This document shows positions 22,460 through 28,653 of a stretch of 51,366 nucleotides of DNA, piece by piece (positions within the stretch are counted from its first letter, which is position 1; every line of letters begins with the position of its first letter). The DNA is taken from NCBI GenBank assembly GCA_964360445.1, contig CAYHWE010000003.1, positions 1 through 51,366 on the forward strand. The letters run 5' to 3'. Below the pieces are notes generated by a model. The model did no database searches, was not told the DNA's origin, and was given only the letters and a program-made list of their open reading frames with translations. Position numbers and translations under genes: made by a program. This DNA is from CAYHWE01 sp964360445. Lineage in GTDB: Bacteria; Patescibacteriota; Patescibacteriia; Patescibacteriales; JAKAJF01.

Positions 22460-23413
22460 ATGGCTACTAAAATAATAATCGATCATCTGACTGATTTTCT
22501 TGATTATATTGAAATTGAAAAAGGTCTTTCCTCCAAAACTCAGGAAAATTATTCCCGTTTCTTGAATAAGTTTTTTAAATGGCTGAAAGATAATAAACTT
22601 GATAAGCTTACTCCGGACAGGCTGGACGCTGATCATGTCTGGAGATATAAAGTTTTCCTATCAAGACATATCGATCCGCGCACCAAACTGCCGTTAAAAA
22701 AGACTACCCAGAATTGTTATCTGATAGCCTTAAGGAGTCTATTGGATTTTTTTGTTGAGAAAAATATATCTTCCCTGCCGCCGAATAAAATAAAATTAGC
22801 CAGGGACAAGAATGATAAGGAAATCAAATTTTTGAAATTGGAACAGGTTGAAAGACTGCTCTCCTCCCCTAGCCCCAAAAGCATTATCGGTCTGCGCGAC
22901 AGAGCGATTTTAGAAACATTGTTTTCCACCGGACTCCGAGTTTCAGAATTGGTCAGTCTGGATCGGGATCAGGTAAGGATAAGAAGTGGTGTGGATGATC
23001 TGGAGATTGTTATAACCGGTAAGGGCGGCAAGGTGCGCACGGTTTATTTTTCAGGACGCGCGATAAGAGCGATAAGGGATTATTTTGACAGGCGCATGGA
23101 TACTGATGAGGCATTATTCATAAATTACAGTTCGGGAGGAAAAGAATCAACAGAGTCGCGCAGATTGAGTGTTAAAAGCATTGAGGATGTGGTCAAGAAA
23201 TATATTAAGCTGGCGGGCTTGCCTGTTATGGCTACCCCACACACCCTGCGCCACTCTTTCGCTACCGACCTACTGTCTAATGGCGTCGATCTCCGCTTGG
23301 TGCAGGAATTTCTAGGCCATAAGAATATTTCCACCACCCAGATCTATACCCATGTCACAAGCAAGCAGTTAAGGGATATCCACAGAAAAATACATAGCAA
23401 AAGAAGGATATAA
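22460..23413 (+). CDS. xerC: Tyrosine recombinase XerC/XerD
   Basis: This 317-aa protein has the SAM-like N-terminal domain (LTDFLDYIEIEKGLSSKTQENY) and the catalytic domain with the full active-site set: Arg in STGLRVSELV (~159), Lys in GKGGKVR (~189), H-x-x-R in HTLRHSFATDLL (~261/264), His in FLGHKNISTTQ (~287) and the Tyr nucleophile in IYTHV (~296). Xer recombinases resolve chromosome dimers at dif near division. Only one Xer gene is visible here, so it may work alone like XerH/XerA. No dif-like site was found next to it. Confidence 0.92.
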   Translation: MATKIIIDHLTDFLDYIEIEKGLSSKTQENYSRFLNKFFKWLKDNKLDKLTPDRLDADHVWRYKVFLSRHIDPRTKLPLKKTTQNCYLIALRSLLDFFVEKNISSLPPNKIKLARDKNDKEIKFLKLEQVERLLSSPSPKSIIGLRDRAILETLFSTGLRVSELVSLDRDQVRIRSGVDDLEIVITGKGGKVRTVYFSGRAIRAIRDYFDRRMDTDEALFINYSSGGKESTESRRLSVKSIEDVVKKYIKLAGLPVMATPHTLRHSFATDLLSNGVDLRLVQEFLGHKNISTTQIYTHVTSKQLRDIHRKIHSKRRI

Positions 23414-23425
23414 AAATTACGCTTG

Positions 23426-23484
23426 ACACTTAAAAAATAATACCCCTTCTTCAAACGGAAAGGGTATTATTTTTTAAGTGTTTT
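23426..23484 (+). terminator. Long bidirectional terminator between xer and the M23 peptidase
   Basis: A 20-bp perfect stem pairs 23426-23445 (starting ACACTTAAAAAATAAT) with 23462-23481, with T-rich sequence beyond both ends. It separates two convergent genes and can serve both. Confidence 0.9.
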
Positions 23485-24709
23485 ACGGCAAGTATTCAAG
23501 CGGATTAACCGGTATCCCATTCGAACGGACTTCGAAGTGGAGATGCGATCCGGTTGTCATCCTGCCGGCGCCGGGAGTGCCCGGGAGGCCGCCTGAGAGC
23601 CCTATTGTCTGGCCTTGGACGACATACTCATCTTCTTTTACATAAATCTTAGAAACATGGCCGTATACGGTCGACAATCCGTCGCCATGGACGACCATGA
23701 TATAACTATACCCTTTTCCGGCGTCTTTCGCCTTTGCCACATATCCGGAGGCCGCTGCTTTCAACGGAGTTCCCTGCCCGGCTCTTATGTCTATGGCAGG
23801 GTGCTCAAAGACATATTTAAACGGATATTCAGGATCATGGAAATATGCCGTTATTTTATTTTTAGGGACAGGCCAGATCAATCCGCTATCATTAAATTCT
23901 AATTTCTTTTCGGACATCTGGGCCATCTTTTCGCGGACAGCCTTTTCCAGCCCGGAAATCTCATTTGCCGCCTGCAACTGTTCTTGCTTGGCCGCCGCCA
24001 ATAATCTTTGGAATTCTTTTTCCGACTGCTTGGTCTGGTCAAGGATGAAAGATTTATTTTCTTTTTCATCTTCCAGGGTTTTTTTATCTTCTTCCAGTTT
24101 TATTTTCAGTTGAGCCAATTCTTTCTGTTTTTCAGCAAGGGATAGTTTATTTTCTTCCAATTCTTCCCTGTGAGCCTTCAGACTGTCAAGACTTAATCCT
24201 ATTTCCATGTTCAGATCTTCAAGATATTTTATCTGGTTCATGAATTCGGAGAATGAATTGTTCAGCAATATTATTTCCAATGTGCTTGCCAGATCCTGCT
24301 TGTTTATGAGCTTCAGGGCGGCTGCGATCTGGTCCTTTTCCTTCTCTATCTCCCTGTTCTTTTCGTCTATTTCAATGTCATTTTTCCTTATTTCAAGATT
24401 AGCTCTGTCTATTTCCGTTTCCGTGCTTTCAATATCCAATCCGAACTTGGCCAAGCGGTTTTCAAGGATGGACAGCTGATTGTTAAGACTGGCTTTTTCT
24501 TCCTGCTTTTGCCGGATCGCTTTAGCGTATAACTCCTGTTTTGACTGGATTTTTTTCGTCTGATCTTTCTTTGTCTGGATTTCTTTATTCAATTCCTTTA
24601 TTTCATTATTCTCATCAATGGCAATCAGGTTTTTCAGATGAAAAAACTTAGGCGCAAAAACAAAGCCTAATATGAATAAAAATATGAGCGCATAGGTGAT
24701 TTTTCTCAT
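23483..24709 (-). CDS. M23 metallopeptidase with long coiled coil (EnvC/NlpD-like)
   Basis: 408 aa. An N-terminal signal/anchor (MRKITYALIFLFILGFVFAP) is followed by ~250 residues of coiled coil in heptads (EIKELNKEIQTKKDQTKK and on). The C-terminus is a LytM domain with metal ligands HPAIDIR and the final HLHFEV, plus GLPGTPGAGRMTTGSH. It should act outside the membrane, either cleaving peptidoglycan or activating an amidase at the septum like EnvC. The zinc ligands look intact, favouring an active peptidase. I start at 24709: a TATAAT ends 6 nt upstream, and the longer frame (to 24763) would run through the gltX terminator. Confidence 0.88.
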   Translation of the reverse strand: MRKITYALIFLFILGFVFAPKFFHLKNLIAIDENNEIKELNKEIQTKKDQTKKIQSKQELYAKAIRQKQEEKASLNNQLSILENRLAKFGLDIESTETEIDRANLEIRKNDIEIDEKNREIEKEKDQIAAALKLINKQDLASTLEIILLNNSFSEFMNQIKYLEDLNMEIGLSLDSLKAHREELEENKLSLAEKQKELAQLKIKLEEDKKTLEDEKENKSFILDQTKQSEKEFQRLLAAAKQEQLQAANEISGLEKAVREKMAQMSEKKLEFNDSGLIWPVPKNKITAYFHDPEYPFKYVFEHPAIDIRAGQGTPLKAAASGYVAKAKDAGKGYSYIMVVHGDGLSTVYGHVSKIYVKEDEYVVQGQTIGLSGGLPGTPGAGRMTTGSHLHFEVRSNGIPVNPLEYLP

Positions 24710-24715
24710 ATGTTT

Positions 24716-24744
24716 ATTATAACATAAAAAAAACCTACATTCAA
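24716..24744 (-). promoter_or_regulatory. Promoter of the M23 peptidase, predicted leaderless
   Basis: On the minus strand, TTGAAT (24744-24739), a 17-nt spacer and TATAAT (24721-24716), then AAACAT and the ATG at 24709. The expected start coincides with the ATG. The promoter overlaps the gltX terminator. Confidence 0.7.
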
Positions 24745-24760
24745 AATGAATATAGGTTTT
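24726..24760 (-). terminator. gltX terminator
   Basis: On the minus strand AAAACCTATATTCA pairs with TGAATGTAGGTTTT (one mismatch-type pair) and is followed by eight T. The stem lies 31 nt after the gltX stop. Confidence 0.8.
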
Positions 24761-24762
24761 CA

Positions 24763-24783
24763 TTTTGTCATTGCAATGACAAA
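24763..24783. repeat. Solo TGTCATTGCAATGACA palindrome
   Basis: TTGTCATTGCAATGACAA is a perfect palindrome between gltX and its terminator. A sister TGTCATTGCGATGACA lies at 34504-34519 before fmt. Both share ends with the 82-bp repeats and may be internally deleted forms. Confidence 0.5.
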
Positions 24784-24790
24784 GAAGATA

Positions 24791-26254
24791 TTATAATTTA
24801 TTGATTGCATTTTTCATTCTCTCCAAACTTTCTTTCTTTCCTAGCACATCCGCGATTTCAAATGGTCCGGGAGAAGCTTTGCGTCCAGTCAAGGAAACGC
24901 GCATCGGCCATAAATAATCCCCTACTTTCAAATCCTTTGCCTTAAGATATGCCATTACCCTCTCTTCTATTGATGTTTTTATCCAATTTCCTTCCTGAAT
25001 TTCATTAAGCAGTTCGGCCATTTTTTCAAGATTGTTTTTCACTTCTTCTTTTGTTAATTTTTTCCAAATCAAAAGCTCGGATTCATATTCAATTTCCGAA
25101 AAGAAAAATTCAGTCCCCTCTTTGATATCTGACAGCTTTTTCATCCTTTCCTGTTCAAGCGCGACAACTTTTTTCAAAAAATCATCCCGTTTTTTCCTCT
25201 CCTCTGACGTTTTGGAAATATTTTCCGCCAGATAAGGCTTGCATAACGCAACCAATTCTTCCAGCGGCTTTTGTCTTATATAATACCCGTTAAAATAATC
25301 CAACTTTTCAACATCAAAAACAGCCGGGCTGATTCCGATATCCTCAATCCTGAATTTTTCTTGCATATCGGCCAATGACAAAATTTCGTTATCGTCTTTC
25401 GGATGCCAGCCCATCAGAACGCAAAAATTCAACAAACTTTCAGGCAGATATCCCTTGGCGCGATAATCCTCGACTGCGACATCACCCTGGCGTTTGCTCA
25501 ATTTTCCGCCTTCTTTGTTCAAGATAAGAGATAGGTGGGCGAATTTTGGCGCTTCCCAGCCAAAGGACTTATAAAGCAAGATATTTTTCGGAAATGAAGC
25601 GATCCATTCATCGCCTCGTAATACATGGGTTATTTCCATGAGATGGTCATCGACTACATTCGCGAATTGATATGTCGGGATGCCGTTTGATTTTATCAGG
25701 ACATGATCTTCCATGTCCGCGCATTTGAATGTGATATCTCCGCGCAATTCATCATGGACGACAATTTCTCCGTCCAATGGCATCTTTTGCCTGATCACAT
25801 ACCTTTCTCCGCCGCTAAGTCTTCCCAATACTTCTTCTTTGCTTAAATTACGGCAAATCCGGTCATATCTTGGCGCCTGTTTCTTTTCTTGCTGTTCTTT
25901 GCGCATGCTATCCAATCTTTCCGGCGTACAAAAACAATGATAAGCCTCATCCTTATCCAGTAACTCCTGGATGTATTTATTATAAATTTCGACTCTTTGG
26001 CTTTGTGTGTATGGACCGAAGCCGCCATCAATATGAGGACCTTCGTCAAAATTTATGCCTATCCAATCCAGTATTTTTATCAGATTTTCCACTGCTCCGG
26101 AAACTTCGCGTGATTGATCCGTATCTTCGATACGCAAGATGAATTTACCGTCCATGCTTTTTGCGGCTAAATATACGAATAAAGCGGTTCTTAGGCTGCC
26201 GATATGCAAATACCCTGTCGGAGATGGCGCAAAACGAGTTCTCATATTTTCCAC
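24791..26254 (-). CDS. gltX: Glutamyl-tRNA synthetase
   Basis: This 487-aa class I synthetase begins MRTRFAPSPTGYLHIGSLRTALF, containing the HIGH motif (H17-I-G-S). It has the zinc-region remnant (CFCTPERLDSMRKEQ) and the KMSKS loop as KEGGKLSKRQGDV (~residue 250). The C-terminal anticodon domain ends GRKASPGPFEIADVLGKKESL. It charges tRNA-Glu, and in genomes without GlnRS also tRNA-Gln followed by GatCAB; that is not decidable here. A tRNA-Glu and a tRNA-Gln gene are in the same window. A second ATG three codons in (26245) is an equally good start. Confidence 0.95.
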   Translation of the reverse strand: MENMRTRFAPSPTGYLHIGSLRTALFVYLAAKSMDGKFILRIEDTDQSREVSGAVENLIKILDWIGINFDEGPHIDGGFGPYTQSQRVEIYNKYIQELLDKDEAYHCFCTPERLDSMRKEQQEKKQAPRYDRICRNLSKEEVLGRLSGGERYVIRQKMPLDGEIVVHDELRGDITFKCADMEDHVLIKSNGIPTYQFANVVDDHLMEITHVLRGDEWIASFPKNILLYKSFGWEAPKFAHLSLILNKEGGKLSKRQGDVAVEDYRAKGYLPESLLNFCVLMGWHPKDDNEILSLADMQEKFRIEDIGISPAVFDVEKLDYFNGYYIRQKPLEELVALCKPYLAENISKTSEERKKRDDFLKKVVALEQERMKKLSDIKEGTEFFFSEIEYESELLIWKKLTKEEVKNNLEKMAELLNEIQEGNWIKTSIEERVMAYLKAKDLKVGDYLWPMRVSLTGRKASPGPFEIADVLGKKESLERMKNAINKL

Positions 26255-26285
26255 AAATTACAAATCTTTCCACAAATATACAAAT

Positions 26286-26465
26286 TTATGAGAAATAGAT
26301 TAATAAATATAAATTCAATAATAAAGACAATATCAAGCTAATACTAGCAATAATCAGGATAATTTTCAACTTTTTATTCCTTGCCTCTAAATCAACCCTT
26401 TCTTTGCTTAAGATGGCGTTGGTCAGGTCGTTTAATAGATAGATGTATTTTTTGAATTTGAGCAT
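26286..26465 (-). CDS. 59-aa small membrane protein
   Basis: An ATG at 26465 opens 59 codons to TAA at 26286. The protein has an amphipathic charged N-terminal half (MLKFKKYIYLLNDLTNAILS, KERVDLEARNKK) and a C-terminal hydrophobic helix (~33-57, IILIIASISLILSLLLNLYL). It therefore looks like a tail-anchored or monotopic protein. There is no Shine-Dalgarno. It is not recognised, but codon use and charge pattern are coding-like. It lies between gltX and the WecG-Nudix gene, all on one strand. Confidence 0.5.
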   Translation of the reverse strand: MLKFKKYIYLLNDLTNAILSKERVDLEARNKKLKIILIIASISLILSLLLNLYLLIYFS

Positions 26466-26486
26466 AATAAAAAATTTGTCATTAAA

Positions 26487-26816
26487 CTATTTTATCACTT
26501 CCTTAAATTTTTCTAAAAACACCTTAGTCGATTCGCGTCTGACAAAATGTATTTCTTCGAGCAGTCTTTCGCTATCGACCCATTTCCAGTCTTCATGGTC
26601 CCAGAATTTTATCTTGATATCATCGTTGTCGCCAAGGAATTCAGCTATGAATAACCCCTGTTTCTGTCCTTTGAACCCTGAGTATCTTTTGATCTGCGTT
26701 TTTATCATCTTGCCGAATTCATATCTGTGCATGTTTTTGAAGCTGGCAATCGTCTTGAATTTATCTGTTCCCAGCTCTTCTCTCAGCTCTCTCGCCCCCG
26801 CTTTTTCCAGTCCTTC
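26487..26816 (-). pseudogene. Nudix domain remainder, separated from its start by an in-frame TGA
   Basis: After the TGA at 26819-26817 the same frame stays open for 109 codons. It completes a Nudix hydrolase: EGLEKAGARELREELGT (second half of the Nudix box with REL-x-EE-x-G), then IASFKNMHRYEFGKMIKTQ, GFKGQKQGLFIAEFLGD and FWDHEDWKWVDSERLLEEI. The domain is well conserved after the stop, so the break is recent, functional (read-through) or a sequence error. The first internal ATG (26732) would lose the catalytic box, so independent translation cannot give an active enzyme. Upstream partner residues are in the 26817-27710 feature. Confidence 0.7.
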
Positions 26817-27710
26817 TCATTCAGTGCCGCCCTGAGGTAGCTGCCAGTGCTCATATATATCTTTTATTTTTACAAGCAGGATCTTATATCCGCTGTCTTC
26901 CTTTTTATAAAGCATGCAGGCGACATTCGGTCTGTAAAAATGCGGCAGAACATATTTCCATTTAAAAAATTTCCATGGGAAAATAATGACCGCATCCGCC
27001 ATCCTTCTCCATCGCCATGGCTCTAAAATCAATCTCCAGAGCCATTCCATCTTTATCGCTCTTATGAATCCTGGCGCTCTTTTCACTTTGCCGCTTATAA
27101 AATCAAGACTGCCTCCGACGCCCATTGCGATTTTTACTGACGGCATATTTTTCAGATTATGGTATATCCATTTTTCCTGTTTCGGATGTCCGAATGCCAC
27201 AAAAATTATATCCGGCTCAGCTTTATTTATGTCTCCTATTAACAGTTTATTTTTTTCTTCTCCGCGCAGCCACCCCCCCTCTTCCAATCCCCACTCCCCC
27301 TTTTTAAATCCCTCTTCGGCGCCGGCAATGATCAGATCGGGAAATATTTTTTTCAGATTAGCCGCGGCCGATTTTGCGACGCCATCTTCCCCTCCCAATA
27401 AATAAACTGATTTTTTTTCTTCTTCCGCGATCCGGCAGATATCATAAATAAGGTCTGATCCATGGATTACATCCACCCTGCCTCCAAGGATAATACTTGC
27501 TAAAGCCAGTCCGAAACCGTCGGCTATGGCCAGGCTGGAATTGTTCAGGATATAAAAAAACTCTTCGTCTTTTAACGCCCTGACAACGAATTCAGGATTC
27601 GGGGTGGTTATCTGATTCTGTCCGGAAGACAGGAAAAATCTTATTTTTTTAAAAATTTCCTCTTTCGGCAAAGTTGATATGTTTATTCCGGCTATATTTA
27701 TTTTATTCAT
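26817..27710 (-). CDS. WecG/TagA/CpsF glycosyltransferase fused to the start of a Nudix domain
   Basis: Residues 1 to ~255 are a GT26 glycosyltransferase. They include TTPNPEF (T36), ADGFGL with the likely catalytic Asp (D64), VYLLGGEDGVAKSAA, FVAFGHPKQEKWI, AMGVGGSLDFISGKVKRAP and EWLWRLILEPWRWRR. GT26 enzymes add N-acetylmannosamine-type sugars to lipid-linked disaccharide precursors of teichoic acid-like polymers. From ~260 the chain becomes a Nudix N-terminus (FYRPNVACMLYKKEDSGYK, HWQLPQGGTE) and stops at TGA. A 12-residue Gly/Glu/Trp-rich insertion (EWGLEEGGWLRG) stands after GFKKG, where relatives continue directly into EEKNK; it is encoded by a G-rich repeat-like stretch. Confidence 0.82.
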   Translation of the reverse strand: MNKINIAGINISTLPKEEIFKKIRFFLSSGQNQITTPNPEFVVRALKDEEFFYILNNSSLAIADGFGLALASIILGGRVDVIHGSDLIYDICRIAEEEKKSVYLLGGEDGVAKSAAANLKKIFPDLIIAGAEEGFKKGEWGLEEGGWLRGEEKNKLLIGDINKAEPDIIFVAFGHPKQEKWIYHNLKNMPSVKIAMGVGGSLDFISGKVKRAPGFIRAIKMEWLWRLILEPWRWRRMADAVIIFPWKFFKWKYVLPHFYRPNVACMLYKKEDSGYKILLVKIKDIYEHWQLPQGGTE

Positions 27711-27992
27711 TTATTTTACGCTGTTTTTTCTTATTTTTACGATTAATGCACATGATTTCCCCAGTTTAATCACTGTATTTTTGCAAATATAAGGTAAAAA
27801 TAGGCTGATATTGTTTTTTACGGATATTTAAATGATACTATAAAGCCTTGACCTTGGCAAACGAGTATGCTAAGTTTTGGTATCAAATAAAATTTAATTC
27901 AAGGAGGAAAAAATAGGGAGGAAAAATAAACGGATTGCTTATGCAATCTTTTGATTAAAAATAAAAAAATTTGATATAAGGGGGGCTTTTCT
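27711..27992. other. Divergent intergenic region upstream of the 177-aa protein
   Basis: No gene is convincing. A possible promoter is TTGACC (27852-27857), 17 nt, TAAGTT. Two Shine-Dalgarno-like strings (AAGGAGG at 27901, GGGAGG at 27916) precede a 5-codon ORF (ATG at 27941). A perfect stem GATTGC-TTAT-GCAATC lies at 27933-27948. A leader-peptide arrangement is conceivable. Confidence 0.35.
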
Positions 27993-28526
27993 ATGTATGC
28001 ATCAACGGCGACAGCGATGGCAGTAGAAAATGAACGCTCAATAAATATAAAAAAGGGGCCGTTTTCGGACCTGGAAAAGCTCTTAGGGCTCGAGCGCGAC
28101 GATCTTGAATACAACTTTGATTCCGGAAGAGAGATGTCCATAAGGTATATATTGCCCTATGGGAAGAATATTAAGGGCAATCTTAAGACGATCCGCATCA
28201 TAGAGGTGGTCGGGTATATGGCCAGCAAGATCGTTTCCCAGCTCGGCGAGACTCTTTATCAGACACATGATGTATCAAAGATAAGGGGCGGATACAAGGG
28301 CATGATTCCCGACGGAAGCGTGCTTGAAATATCCGTCACTCTTCGAAAGAGCCTGGGGAAAAAAAACGGCAAGGCACCGCATATTTTTCGCTGCAAGGTG
28401 AAAAAGGCGGGTAATGAGGAGGTGTTTGCCGCTGTTTTTCAGCTTGATTGCTGGGTCAACATCAGTAATAAGCTGTTAAAAGCTGTAAACAAAAAAATAC
28501 AGAAACATCGGCGCTCTCTCATGTGA
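27993..28526 (+). CDS. Unknown 177-aa protein
   Basis: The gene has an unusually good ribosome-binding site for this window (AAGGGGGG, 8 nt before the ATG) and its own terminator. The protein is soluble and mixed alpha/beta, with MSIRYILPYGKNIKGNLKTI, a helix EVVGYMASKIVSQLGETLY, and strands DGSVLEISVTLRKSL, HIFRCKVKKAG and EVFAAVFQLDCWV. The helix followed by long antiparallel strands is reminiscent of a hotdog fold, but I see no catalytic motif and do not assign one. No linkage to neighbours is evident. Its G/C-richer codons and strong Shine-Dalgarno differ from surrounding genes. Confidence 0.7.
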   Translation: MYASTATAMAVENERSINIKKGPFSDLEKLLGLERDDLEYNFDSGREMSIRYILPYGKNIKGNLKTIRIIEVVGYMASKIVSQLGETLYQTHDVSKIRGGYKGMIPDGSVLEISVTLRKSLGKKNGKAPHIFRCKVKKAGNEEVFAAVFQLDCWVNISNKLLKAVNKKIQKHRRSLM

Positions 28527-28538
28527 GAGCGCCTTTTT
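28510..28538 (+). terminator. Terminator of the 177-aa gene
   Basis: GGCGCTCTC (28510-28518), loop TCATGT, GAGAGCGCC (28525-28533), then five T. The gene's TGA (28524-28526) lies at the loop/stem junction. Confidence 0.9.
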
Positions 28539-28576
28539 ATTAGCTTAAAAATCACATCATATGAACAAATTATCGC

Positions 28577-28605
28577 TTGACACCTATTTCCAGTTATACT
28601 ATCAT
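28577..28605 (+). promoter_or_regulatory. clpB promoter
   Basis: TTGACA (28577-28582), 17 nt, TATCAT (28600-28605). Predicted start near 28612, inside the CIRCE operator. Confidence 0.8.
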
Positions 28606-28609
28606 TTAG

Positions 28610-28636
28610 TTAGCACTCTCCTATTTAGAGTGCTAA
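28610..28636 (+). promoter_or_regulatory. CIRCE operator (HrcA-binding site)
   Basis: A perfect TTAGCACTC-N9-GAGTGCTAA. CIRCE is the operator of the heat-shock repressor HrcA and classically controls groESL and dnaK. Here it lies just downstream of the -10 box, over the predicted start, and 17 nt before the clpB ATG. Heat-inducible repression is implied; hrcA itself is not in the window. Confidence 0.95.
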
Positions 28637-28653
28637 GAAATAATTTATAAAAT

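Noticed and set aside
26817..26819. UGA read as glycine (Gracilibacteria/SR1 code) or selenocysteine
   Set aside because: TGA ends other sound genes in the window (7719-7721, 8510-8512, 28524-28526), so it is not generally a sense codon. No SECIS-like stem directly after the UGA was convincing, and Nudix enzymes do not use selenocysteine here.
27852..27880. Strong promoter TTGACC-17-TAAGTT for the 177-aa gene
   Set aside because: The -10 matches only three of six bases; kept as a possibility in the region entry and not listed as a promoter.
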